Below are positions 20,655-30,942 of a stretch of DNA of 64,000 bases, piece by piece. How positions within the stretch are numbered: the stretch's first letter is position 1; each line of letters opens with the position of its first letter. The notes beneath the pieces are model-generated. The model had not been told where the DNA came from. It ran no database searches and was given only the letters and a program-made list of their open reading frames with translations. The stretch comes from Diphasiastrum complanatum (Eukaryota; Streptophyta; Lycopodiopsida; Lycopodiales; Lycopodiaceae), in contig CM055097.1 of the NCBI GenBank assembly GCA_029204225.1, forward strand, positions 43,650,444 to 43,714,443, in the 5' to 3' direction. Position numbers and translations under genes: made by a program.

Positions 20655-21990
20655 AGGTTGGAGTTGGCTCGTTGATGACTTGCTTCTAATTGCTCACGCA
20701 AATGATTCAACAGATGATGTACACGAGCTTAGTATTTCTTGAGACATGATTTGAATGCCACACAAGGGGTTACTGAACGGCAGTGAGATGAAGATGGAGT
20801 GGGTGTGATAGGGGGTGTTGTAATCTCGGAAGTGGTGAATGTAAATAGATGGAAGGGGTTGGATGGATCAAAATTCCTTTGCTCATTACTGTCTTTTGAA
20901 AGCACTTTTGCCAGCAGAATTTTTCCATTTGACGTTTTTTGCAGCTGTTTGAATTTTTTTTTTTGTGGAGTTAAGACATGGCTCATAATCGTTGTTGGAA
21001 ACCTCTAACATCCTTGAGTTCGTTGCTTCAAACGCCAAAGTATATCAATGGTATGTTGTAGATGGCGTAGATTTGTCTGCTTCACGAACACAAACGTACT
21101 ATAGTTGATAAACTATTGTCTCCGAAAATACTTTGTTGACAAAGATCTCCTCTTTTGACGTTGTTGTGCCACTGCAACTTCTTTGAGCTCTTTGTACGGT
21201 TTGAGAGCTCTTTGAATTGTAGCAATTGTATCTAGAGACTTGTATGATGTTTTTTTTTTTTTTTTAAGACTTACACATAGTCATGTGCCTTGGAGTTATC
21301 AAGAAGCTGATCTCTTTTGCGATGACACGACTGGCATTTTATTGGTGAGAGCCTCTATCATTCTTGCTTTATTCCCTTGGAGCTTTTAAACAACATCAGT
21401 GGTCTGCTGCAGATGTCGTAGAGTTTTTGCTTTACAAAGTGTTTCAATTCATAACCCAGAGCAAGTTCAGATCGATCCATCGGGTAGAAATGAGGTCTTG
21501 AAACAAGGATGGGCGAAGTGAAATGAAGTTTCAAGATTGACCATATGGTGGAATATGAGGGAATGAATGGATGGGAAAAAGAAACGAGATAAGTATTGTG
21601 TGGTTTTCCATATCTCTCAATAATATACCAATGCTCTTTGTACAATTCTCCACGGAAACATCAATGCTCGCCTTTGAAAATAGCTTTGTCATTGAGGTTG
21701 TGCGCTCATAACTTCAATCTCTGATTGACTTGAGAGTCCTTCAGTTTACGTAGGCCTACGAGATTTCACTCATTGATGACTTGTGCTTATTGTGGCCTCC
21801 GCAAATGATCGAATGGATGATGTACAACAGTGGTAGTATGGTCTTGAGACACGATTGACACTGCTCAATGAAGCATCGTTGTTGGCATTGGTAGGAACAC
21901 TAGTCGTCTGCATTGGTTGGCACATAGATTTTGCCTTTGATGTGACTTGAGAGCCCTTCATTGATACATGCTGCCAATTTATTGATGATT
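20655..21990. repeat. Diverged 110-bp repeat within Gypsy-6
   Basis: Sequences at about 20,670-20,760 and 21,770-21,860 share the order TTGATGACTTG, GCAAATGAT, GGATGATGTACA (or CAGATGATGTACA), CTTGAGACA and GATT. They are about 1.1 kb apart in the same orientation. Read on the minus strand both give similar short peptides (FKSCLKKY-like), so they may be repeats of one ancestral coding segment. Confidence 0.45.
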
Positions 21991-22551
21991 TGATGGCCAT
22001 GGTGAGGCAATTGGAAAAAGCGTGGATATTGTAGCGCTTACGTAAAACCAACTGCTTATTGCGAATGGCGGTGTTGGTGGTGTCGCGGATATTCCATCTT
22101 GTTGAGAAGATGGATCTTTTGCTAGATCATGGTTGCAGTATGATAAGATGCTCGTTTTGTTGCCAAACTGAGCATTTGTTGTTGAAGTCCTTGACTGCTC
22201 TTTTTTTTCATATGGAAAGTTGTTGAAATCATTGGTAAAGATGTAGAGACATATCCCAATGAAAATTCGTATGATACTGCAACTGTAGAGGTAGAATAAA
22301 ATGGCTAATGAAATATCACCTATAGTGCGCTGCAAAAGAAAACACACCAAACCATACGACAATAGAACAAACAAATAGGTAGCAACAAACGACATAGTTG
22401 ACAGGACAAAACTTAAAATAAGAGAAAAAATGAAAAATTGTAACAGATAACTCTGTAGAAGGATTTGCATGACACTCTTAGACCAAACTCTTGCAATCCA
22501 GTATCGAACTTGGCACAAGGCCATAGCTACAGTGTTACAAAAGAAAAACAA
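21979..22551 (-). CDS. Hydrophobic 190-residue ORF inside Gypsy-6
   Basis: I do not recognise it. The ORF has an N-terminal half with three likely membrane segments, at about residues 30-55 (LLQFFIFSLILSFVLS), 57-75 (YLFVLLSYGLVCFLL) and 80-104 (LAILFYLYSCSIIRIFIGIC). A polar Ser/Thr-rich tail follows. It lies downstream of gag and upstream of the PPT, where some plant gypsy elements carry an env-like ORF, but no env motif or signal peptide is evident. It may be a chance ORF in AT-rich DNA. Confidence 0.3.
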   Translation of the reverse strand: MFFFCNTVAMALCQVRYWIARVWSKSVMQILLQSYLLQFFIFSLILSFVLSTMSFVATYLFVLLSYGLVCFLLQRTIGDISLAILFYLYSCSIIRIFIGICLYIFTNDFNNFPYEKKEQSRTSTTNAQFGNKTSILSYCNHDLAKDPSSQQDGISATPPTPPFAISSWFYVSATISTLFPIASPWPSNHQ

Positions 22552-23039
22552 GTGATAACATATAACATTTACATAGCATGTAATAAGACAATTATGTCTT
22601 AGATTACTTTCACAACATACGGGTTATCATCTAGACACAAAACTCATGATTCATCAGGCGGTAGCTCAAAACTTGGCTCCAGGGTATGATATCAATTGCT
22701 TGGTCATAGAGACGTAATGAAGACACAGATCTGAGGTGGTACATTCTCGGTCTTATCTATGAATGATGTTTGAGATAGACCTTATGTGATTGCTAGATAG
22801 GATGTAATTGTATTTGGATTGGAAGCAACTATGTATCTGTGGATGACAAAAGAATCAGTAAGACTAGACGAGCCTAGACACATCTAATACTACTAATTTT
22901 AGTAAGGTGCAAATGGATCAACTTGATGAGCAGGCACATTGGTATCTTCTAGATAATACATCGTTGGGTCTATGTAGTCAGAATCAACTTGTGTGATAGA
23001 CGATGTAGCAATATGTTGACTCTCTACAAAAGACTGTTG

Positions 23040-23572
23040 TTTTGGATGGGGAGCAATCGACCTTGGATAATAAGACTCTAGTAAGAGTTTGCAGGTTTCA
23101 ATTATCTTCTAATGGTCTTGGGTAACCCGACTAGGAATAATTTAATGGCCATTTTTTTTTTTTGGTGATTGTATCGTCAATACACTCTACCTTGAGACGT
23201 TTAAAATGCTTAGAATATGTGCGTACCAACTCCTTGCCCTTCATTTTGATCTAAGTCATTTGGCTTAATGGGCTTTGGGTCAGCTTAGATGGTTTGAATT
23301 GCTTGATGAGAGATTTTTCTATGGTTTCCCATGACTCAATATTGGTACTCTCTAGATACAAATACCACTCTTTCGCATCGCCATTGAGAATCATTGGAAA
23401 CAACCTTAATTTTTCGGTTTTAGAGCTGTCTCCATAGAACTTACAAGCGTTATTAAAATCTTGGAGGAACCTGACTGGGTCCAATTATCCATCGTACTTT
23501 GGGCATTGATTCTTGGAATCCTCTTATCTACTTGTGGTGGAGGCGGATTGTTTGTCTCCCCTGACATTGTGA
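23040..23572 (-). pseudogene. Gypsy-6 gag fragment
   Basis: The minus-strand ATG at about 23,572 opens MSGETNNPPPP. After a frameshift near 23,500 the frame gives DPVRFLQDFNNACKFYG, LRLFPMILNGDAKEWYLYLE and IESWETIEKSLIKQF, the Retrotrans_gag capsid pattern. After a stop at 23,251 it continues weakly with GKELVRTYSKHFKRLK. No zinc knuckle or protease follows. Confidence 0.8.
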
Positions 23573-26414
23573 TGTAAGATAGATGATTCTACACACAGTG
23601 GTTAGATGATGAATGTGGAAGGTATTCACAAGATGGTGATCTTATCACGAGGAATCTATGGCTTTCTACTAGGTCACATCTAAGGCACTTCCCTACTAGA
23701 GTGCCTATAGTCTTATGATAGGATGTGGAAAGTGGATTGGTACATGGCTACGTGTAGTGCATCTGATGATAGGTCGACTTATCCTGGTGAAACAATTTCG
23801 TTGCGCAACCGAGGGTGATACTAGAATTCAGGTTTTCTCAGTGAATGGTGTTACTCAGGCTCATTAGTGTACTCTTTTGGAGAGAATTCACACACCTACT
23901 TGGGAACTTGCACAAGTCTAGAGCTTGCCAAATATAGACTATGCAATTACTATTTGAGGAAGATCAAGAATTTGTACTGGGGCCTTTTTCGAATTCTTGG
24001 TCAAGAGATGTAAGTAGAGTATTCGCAAGGAATCGTTTAGAGATATTTAACCTCTGTGAGAATACTTACCATGATGAAATATTCAAAAATAGCAATTTTT
24101 GCTCTGTATCTTACCACTGGTGATAGCATAGAGTCTCACAATGTTTTCAAGTGATTCCAATGAAATCTAATCCTGGTTTGACATGTTTGGCATTGTTGAC
24201 ACGCCACTGTCATTTGCCTCACTAGAGTCTCTCGTTCTCATATTACCACTTGAGGGTGGCAGTACCTGGACAGGCCTCTTCATCGGTGGTCTTGAGATTT
24301 GAATGCAATGGATTGAACTCCACCGGTCAGTAGTAACTCAGGATACAAAACTTTCACTCAAAAACCTCAACATTTGCTAGCTTGAGATTATGACAGTCCA
24401 TATGCTCCTTGCCATCTGAACGCTCTTAACATACCATTGAACTCCTTACGAGAAAAACAGTCGTATCAGACAAACTTGTTACAAAACAAGTGCTCTCTAT
24501 GTCAAGAATTTGTGTGAAAAACGTACTCACCCACTGATAAAAGTTATCGAGTTTGGCCAGGAGAGATCCAAAATGTGGTGGGTGAGTAGCTTATGTCACT
24601 AGTTTGGACGGATTTAGGATTTTTTTTTTTTTTATGTCGTACCGTTTGGTCTCAGGGAGTACTTGCCCACTTCATTAGAGTGTAGATCAGCTTACCACAC
24701 ATCGATTTTCATGTTGGGTGAGTGGTTTACTTGCTGAAATACCGCGGCTAGGATTAAGCACAGTTGACCGGACTGTGAGTACCCGCATACTTGACTCAGA
24801 AGGTTTATGAACTCGCACAACAGAATTTTGAGAGTTTATGAACTCGAGCAGTCAATGGAAAGCTGTTCATAGAATATCATAAGAAAAAACAAAATCCATT
24901 TGCACAGAATTTGCACAATATCCTACGGTGTCTAACAATAGCCGAGGGTGGATTCTTGCACAAACAAGTCAAAATGAATCGCACAGGGTTGAAAAGATGA
25001 CTCGCACAGAGTTGGAAGATGACTCGCACATGGCTAAAGGATTTCTGAATGAACTAGAAATGACTCGCATAGGGGAACAATTCAAAATGACCCGCCCAAA
25101 CTTGGAAGATGACTCGTACTAGAATATGACTCGCACAAACCTGTACCCGTGGAGCTAGAACTCGTGGGAATGACTCGCACAAACCTGTACTCGTGGAGCT
25201 AGAACCTTTGGGAATGACTCGCACAAACTTGTACTCGTGGAGCGAGAACCCGTGGGAATGACTCGCACAAACCTGTACTCGTGGAGCTACCCGTGGGAAT
25301 GACTCGCACAGGAAGATGACTCGCACGTGGGAGCTGGCATACTTGCACATGACTCGGAAGGTTACAAAAGAACTATAAATGGCTATGAACACTAATGAAA
25401 AACATGTAGTGAAAATCAGCCGGAAACCCACTGAAAATGACTGAAAAAATGGCTAGAAACAATTGAATTACAGATGGCAAACACCGCTAAAATCTGAAAA
25501 ACGGAAGGAAAATCTTGAAAAACCGCTGAAGTCGGAGAAACAGCCAAAAACAACGTTGAACAGGTCTGAAAAAATGTTTAAAAATACTGCTTAATCCCAC
25601 AGGACTGAGGGTGGATGCAACCATGAGAACACTTGTGAAAAGGCTACAATAATCGATTCTTAAAAAATGAAGCTTTGGCTATGGCCATTGGCTAACCACC
25701 TCTGAAAATCGGATGATGGCAGCTGGGAAGATAGAAAGGAAAAAAATTTACCTTGCTCCTTCACCCTTCTGAGAAGCTCGTGGGCTGCGTGGGCTGCAGG
25801 CTCTTTCTAAACGAGCACTCTTTCTAAACGAGCACCTGCAAACGGCTGAAAACGCCTGGAAACAACGGAAAACACCTGCTGATGGCACTTGCAAACACAC
25901 CTGGAAATAACGGAAAACACTTGGAGACACTCTAGGTAACAAATGATTACTTCCAATGAGCTGTTCTCTACACACTAGGCAGCAGATGATGCGCCCCATG
26001 CTGCGTGGGCTGCAGGCTCCTTCTAAACGAGCAGATGGTGTTCAAAACACTCCTCCTTTGTCAGACTGTAGGGCAGAAAATGAGCTGAAAACGAGCTAAC
26101 AAACTGCTCAAACATGGTTGATGGGCCGTTTTAGCCTTCTTATTTGCCCCTTACAGCTTATGCATGTTTCCAACAGATGGCACCTGCAAACGGCTGAAAA
26201 ACACTGATGGAAAAATGATGAAAAACGAGGATGGAAAAACGCTGATGAGAAGCTGATGAAGAACTTCTGTGGGCTTCCATGGGCTGTAGATGGAAAACGC
26301 CGCAGATTTGATGTTGATCACAGCTATCCAAGTTCAAACCTCCATCGTTGGAAGGCTGTGCAATAAAGGCCTGTGGACAGCAGAAGCTAGGCTGGAACTC
26401 CAGTGCTGGAAGAG
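23573..26414. other. Gypsy-6 leader, mostly unassigned
   Basis: A 2.8-kb stretch between gag and the captured gene fragment with no convincing coding sequence. It contains the 44-bp minisatellite at 25,128-25,310, repeated CTGAAAAC/GGAAAACAC phrases at 25,430-26,230, and the duplicated sentence GCTGCGTGGGCTGCAGGCTC near 25,785 and 26,000. Confidence 0.4.
25128..25310. repeat. 44-bp minisatellite
   Basis: Copies begin at 25,128, 25,172, 25,216, 25,260 and 25,301. Each opens GACTCGCACAAAC and continues TGTACTCGTGGAGC and CGTGGGAAT. Spacing is 44, 44, 44 and 41 bp. Looser GACTCGCAC words spread over 24,980-25,350. Confidence 0.9.
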
Positions 26415-26667
26415 CATGCAAGGATCTTAGATCTTACTGCCTCCACTACTTCTGGATACTGCCATTCACCTCAAGAGCAATATTCAGAAATGGCAAGTCC
26501 TCTATATGCAATGCCTCGATCTCTAAGCCAAGAAGGTCCTTCGCTAACTTTACAGCTGCGCGCACGAAACTAGAGTTGAATGGCACTTTTGTCAAAGATC
26601 CAGATACTGCTACTATCTTCACGGACTCACTGGAATCCGATATGTTGAGAAGAATGCATGGCTCCAT
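26415..26667 (-). pseudogene. NQR: Fragment of NADPH:quinone oxidoreductase captured in Gypsy-6
   Basis: The minus-strand ATG at 26,667 opens a frame with VKIVAVSGSLTKVPFNSSFV, RAAVKLAKDLLGLEIEALHI and LPFLNIALEVNG. This matches the start of plant NQR, a flavodoxin-fold FMN enzyme that reduces quinones with NAD(P)H; GSL.K..FN is its phosphate/FMN-binding loop. After LEVNG a one-base loss shifts the frame, and EVVEAVRSKIL follows in the next frame as in NQR. Similarity ends near 26,415, before the SPEYN active-site region. It runs the same way as Gypsy-6, inside its leader, so it looks like a transduced, dead piece of a host gene. Confidence 0.8.
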
Positions 26668-27296
26668 CGCTGCTCTTTAATCCTCACCAACTACTGCTCA
26701 CTGAAATATGAATATCATTGGCTTCTTCATGCAAAATCCGAGACCAAAATAAAAGAAAAAGAAATCTGTGACGCAATGGCATCAAATAAATCTTCTGAGA
26801 ATATAGACTCCGACGTAGGAAAATGCGTATGATCTGTGAATGCTCTGCTCCCGGACATCATAACTACTCAAATAATAAATATTGTCATTGTATACAGATC
26901 AAGTCGTGAAAAATGAGGAGAATAATGGGAAAAAACATCAGCCAAAGAAAATCAAATGGCTTTCTTCATATACGTAGTATATCTTCTTCAGTGAAAACAT
27001 GGCCATGGACAGCAGGATTTAGGTCTTTGGGTGTGGAAGGATGGGCGGCTGATGGGTGTGGAAGACTGGCCCTAACCCCTAGCAAAGATATTAACAAACA
27101 AAAATAATGGTAAAAGAAGGGTGCTAAAAACAAGGATCATGCAAAAAGCAAGCAAGAAGGATGTTAAAAACAAGGAAGAAGAAGGACACGAAGAATGTGA
27201 AAAGCAAACAAGCAAGAACTAGAAAGGGTAGCTAGGAACGTTGAACAAGCAAAAAGAAAGAAAGAGTAGCTAGAAACGTAGAGAGAGCGAGAAAAA
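26668..27296. other. Gypsy-6 leader, primer-proximal part
   Basis: No coding match. The purine-rich part at 27,110-27,300 (AAGCAAGCAAGAAGG, AAGAAAGAAAGAG) lies just inside the primer site. The 35 bp upstream of the NQR start may be its original 5' UTR. Confidence 0.35.
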
Positions 27297-27314
27297 GAGC
27301 GGCAACGGCGCCAA
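27297..27314 (-). other. Gypsy-6 primer-binding site (tRNA-Asp type)
   Basis: On the minus strand TTGGCGCCGTTGCCGCTC directly follows the LTR end CCAACA. TGGCGCCGTTGCCG is complementary to the 3' end of plant tRNA-Asp(GUC), the primer used by Athila-like gypsy elements. Confidence 0.8.
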
Positions 27315-27356
27315 TGTTGGCTGTTCGCATCCCTCAACTTCGGCTATGGCTCCAAC
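27315..27356 (-). mobile_element. Gypsy-6 5' LTR remnant (42 bp)
   Basis: It matches the last 42 bp of the 3' LTR (TGTTGG, TGTTCGCATCCCTCAACT, GGCTATGGCTCCAAC in plus reading). It then joins Copia-5 LTR sequence at AAGATTGCATGTAAAAAT. About 75 bp of the Copia-5 LTR are missing at this junction, so one deletion took the rest of this LTR and the flank. Confidence 0.75.
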
Positions 27357-27470
27357 TATGGAAGATTGCATGTAAAAATACAGACTGTTGCGAGAAACAG
27401 TTCATTTCTACAGACTGTTTGAAGAGAGTGAATTCCTTAAGTGAATTGAAGGGCAGTTAGGATGAGTGTA
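27357..27470 (-). mobile_element. Copia-5 3' LTR, inner piece
   Basis: It matches 32,003-32,100 of the right LTR (AAGATTGCATGTAAAAAT, AACAGTTCATTTCT, TTTGAAGAGAGTGAAT, AGGGCAGTTA). It joins the RNase H frame near 27,470 with no PPT visible. Confidence 0.7.
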
Positions 27471-27472
27471 GC

Positions 27473-28560
27473 TTATGTATTACCATTATAGCACAAAGCA
27501 TAATGCTTCGTAGCTTGAATGTACTTCAATACTCTTTGTAGAGCCTTCCAATGTTGTAAGCCTGGATTGGACATGTACTGTGACAGTGTGCTTACCATAT
27601 ACGCTAGATCGGGTCGTGTGCAGATCATAGAATACATTATAGACCCGATTATCGACTCATAAGGGTGTCTGCACATCTCTTTCTGTTCTGCTTGATTTCT
27701 AGGGCACATGTCTTTAGATAGTTTGGATCTTGGATCCATGGGTGTGTCTATCGGCTTACAATCTTCCATGCCATATCTGTGAAGTACATTGATTAATTAG
27801 ATTCTTGGCTTATAGCGATCCTTCTGCTTGTGTGATCTCTGGTGATCTCCATACCAAGCAGGTAATGAACTGGGCCTAAATTAGTCGTCTCAAATTCTGT
27901 TGAAAGCAAAGATTTTGTCCATACAATAACTTATTTGAATTGTTGATGATTAAAGAATCATCGACATAAAATGCCATTATGACATAACTTGACCCTTTAT
28001 ACTCGAGATACACATTTGAAAATCTACAGAGCAAGAAGTAAAATGGTGCTGTAACAAGAAGTGATTAATTCTTTCATACCAGACCCTAGGAGCTTGTTTG
28101 AGGACATAAAGTGCCTTTTGCAATTTACATACCATTTGCTTTTGGCCTTGAAGGACATAACCTGATAAATGGAAATATCTTCTTGTATATATCCATGAAG
28201 GAATGTTGTATGGATGTCCATCTGATGCATGTCCAGATCCTCTACAGCATCTATAGCCAACAAGGTTTGAATAAAGTGAAGCTTTACCACTGGATTGAGA
28301 GTGTTAGTGTAATATATTCCATATACTTGCTCATATCCTTTAACCACCAATCGAACTTTCCATTTGGATATTGATTCATCTGGCTTAAGCTTCAGTTTGA
28401 AAATTCACTTAGTGTCAATGAGCTTTGTTCCTGCAGGAGGATTAACAAGACACCAAGTCTTGTTCTTCATCAATGAGTCGTACTCAATGTCCATGGTAGC
28501 TTTCCATTTGTCTACATCTGACATTGACAATGCTTTTGCAACAGAGGCAGGTTCATCATG
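27473..28560 (-). pseudogene. Copia-5 reverse transcriptase and RNase H start
   Basis: Minus-strand pieces: NPVVKLHFIQTLLAIDAVED, MHQMDIHTTFLHGYIQEDI (copia RT with FLNG degraded to FLHG), then CKPIDTPMDPRSKLSKDMC, YESIIGSIMYSMICTRPDLA and HWKALQRVLKYIQATKHYAL. The last is the connection and start of RNase H. The catalytic RNase H part is replaced by LTR sequence at 27,470. There are stops and frameshifts throughout. Confidence 0.8.
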
Positions 28561-29632
28561 ACTGATGAATGTCTGAGGCATGAAACAATTGTTGTCATTG
28601 TCGTGTAGATCTTTGAACTGCAGGTTCCTGAGTAGATAACTCTCCTAGGTGAATGACTGGGATATCTTCATATTGTGGTAACGATCGTAGGTTTGGGCCT
28701 ATTGACGATAAATGGAGCTCTTGGAACAAACTCCTGCATTTGTTGCTTCTGCTTAAAATCATAAAATTTGTCTTCAAGAAAGACAACATCTCGGTTGACT
28801 GATATCTGACTTGTTTCAACATCATAGATGCGGTATGTTTTATGTGATGTTGACTAGCCAATAAAAATATCCTTACAGCTGAGTGAGTCTAGCTTCTTCC
28901 TCAGATCAAACGGTGTTTGTGCATAGCAGAGACATCCAAACACACGTAAGTGTTTTAGACTTGGTTTGTAACCATAGTAGGCCTCAAACAAAGTTTTGGA
29001 GTCAAGTGCCTTTGTGTTGGAATAATTTTGCAGATAGTAGGTTGTAGATATTGCTGAGCATTAGACATGGATCGTGCAGCTTCCATCAATGTTCAATTTT
29101 TTCTTACAGCTATGTCGTTCTAGTTGCAGTGTGTAGCTGGCAGTAAACTGATGGCACATGCCACATGAAGATAAGTAGTTCGCCATTTCATCAGACATGT
29201 ACTCTCCCCCTGAATCAGACCACATGGTCTTAATACTCTGACCAGTTTGAGTCTCAGCAAATTGTTTAAATTTTTTGAAATAGTTGAATGCCTCAGACTC
29301 ATCTTGATGAACATGATTCTGGTGAATCTAAAGAGGTCATCAATAAAAGTGATGAAATATAAAGCTTGATCCAAAGAGGGCACGCTCATAGGACCACATA
29401 AATCATTATAAATTAATTCAAAAATCGACTTAGCTCTTTTGGCTTGTCCTTTTGAAAATCTTGTTCTAGGTTGTTTCCCTAGTAACCACATTTCACAGAT
29501 GAACTGATTTCTTGTGGAGACAACATTAATACTCATATCCTTGACCATACTATTATGATGCATATACAAGATAGATCTCATGTTTAAGTGTCCTAATCTT
29601 TGATGCCATACATAATCATCTGAATTACTCAC
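28561..29632 (-). pseudogene. Copia-5 integrase
   Basis: The 170-codon frame at 29,120-29,632 has VWHQRLGHLNMRSILYMHHN with CEMWLLGKQPRTRF (zinc-binding pre-integrase with the first Cys pair altered), FELIYNDLCGPMSVPSLDQA and FITFIDDLFRFTRI. After frameshifts the C-terminal part near 28,900-29,100 has KHLRVFGCLCYAQTPF-like text on the minus strand. The linker at 28,595-28,861 precedes RT. Confidence 0.75.
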
Positions 29633-30018
29633 AGAAGTAGTAAGTCTAATTGTTCTGAATTGAACCAGGCTCTACAACCTTGATCAATGAGCTTGCTAAT
29701 TGACAGTAAATTCTTTGCCAGTTTGGATACATATAGTACATCCTTAAATAAGGTCGATCTACCATTTGGAAGATAGAGGCGTATAAACCCTTTGCCTTCA
29801 ATCTGCAGTGTACTTGAGTCATCAAAGTAAACATACTTCGAATCTGTAGGTGTGAGATCTTCGAATAGGAACTTGCATGAAGTCATGTGCTGAGAAGCAC
29901 CGAAATCGAGATACCAATTCAAGGCATATCTAATGGGTTCATCTTGTATTATCAACATCTTTTCTTCTTCTTGAGAATTTTTGACAGAGTCAGAGCCTCC
30001 TTCTTGGTGTTGTTGCAT
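29633..30018 (-). pseudogene. Copia-5 protease
   Basis: The frame has NWYLDFGASQHMTSCKFLFE, in which the active-site DSG has become DFG, then VYFDDSSTLQIEGKGFIRLY, LFKDVLYVSKLAKNLLSISK and LIDQGC. It is the retropepsin domain with a lost catalytic-motif serine. Confidence 0.8.
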
Positions 30019-30029
30019 CTTTTTCCTCG

Positions 30030-30821
30030 CTTCATTGTGCTTATCCGACAGTCTTTGATGTCGTGATTGGATTTCTTGCAGTATTTGTAAAAGAGTTTGG
30101 TCTTGGCAGGTTGTTGTCGACTGTGCTATTGTTGTTGTTGCATTGAATATGTCTGCTTAGCCTTTGTCTTTTTATCCTTGAGGTGCTTCTTCTTGGAATG
30201 CTACTTACTGGAGTACAAGGCCATTGTCTTGTTACTCGAGGTAGATAAGCTTTTTCTCTTTACTTCTTCCTACAATAGACTTGTTGTTGTCAACTTTTGG
30301 AGTGATAGCACAGGAGTATTGCTCAAAAGCAATACTAGATTTTCATAGGAGGGAGGAAGACTGGCAAGAAGAGACATAGTAGAGTCTTCTTCTGAAATAG
30401 GCGAACCTATAGCAGCTAATTGATTCAGCAATTGTTTGAACTCATTTAGATGATCACTGACTGAGGTGCCTTCGCTCATTTTGAGGGTAAGGACCTTCTT
30501 TTTTAGAAAGAGCCGAGTAGATACATCTAAAGTTTCGTAAATACTTGTCAAAATGTCTCATGCTTCTGTAGAAGTGGAACAATTTGATACATGAGGTATC
30601 TAAATATCTTTCAAATTTAAGGATACAATGGCAAGTGATTTGCCATCCTTTGCTTCCCATAGGGGAAGTAGTTCTGGTTTTGCCAATCTGGCTATTGAAC
30701 CATTGACGTATCCCCATATCTCTTTTTTGATCAGTATCATCATCATTTTGAATTTTCACATGTGAAAATCATCTCCATCAAACTTGTTGATCAAGCGGAT
30801 ATTTGAGGTTGAACCTTCCAT
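30030..30821 (-). pseudogene. Copia-5 gag
   Basis: The minus-strand ATG at 30,819-30,821 begins MEGSTSNIRLINKFDGDDFH, followed by stops and frameshifts. YETLDVSTRLFLKKKVLTLK, VSDHLNEFKQLLNQLAAIGS and LLASLPPSYENLVLLLSN are UBN2 motifs. Near 30,050-30,100 YKYCKKSNHDIKDC is a zinc knuckle whose first Cys is Tyr. Confidence 0.8.
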
Positions 30822-30925
30822 GAAGATCAATGAACAAATATTGAACACAAATCAAATATAAACTAGCTCTGAAATATGAACGTATTAGGTTCTTTTAATC
30901 CTTGGACTCTAGTAAATCCAAAACC

Positions 30926-30940
30926 ATGCTCTGATACTAA
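30926..30940 (-). other. Copia-5 primer-binding site
   Basis: Minus-strand TAGTATCAGAGCATG lies just inside the LTR end CAACAGAT, one mismatch to the initiator tRNA-Met complement. Confidence 0.75.
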
Positions 30941-30942
30941 TC

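Larger units (their letters stand above)
19675..27356 (-). mobile_element. Gypsy-6, minus-strand Ty3/gypsy element with tRNA-Asp-type primer site
   Basis: It sits in the Copia-5 LTR. On the minus strand the order is: remnant of a 5' LTR (27,356-27,315), primer site, a long leader of about 3.7 kb containing a host gene fragment, gag (23,572-23,040), then about 2.5 kb with no recognisable pol, PPT and a full 3' LTR (20,468-19,675). Primer site and leader length recall the Athila/Tat branch. Protease, RT and integrase are gone, so this copy is non-autonomous. Confidence 0.75.

Noticed and set aside
25128-25310. CRISPR-like array
   Set aside because: The 44-bp units repeat in full, with no unique spacers, and the genome is a plant nuclear genome.
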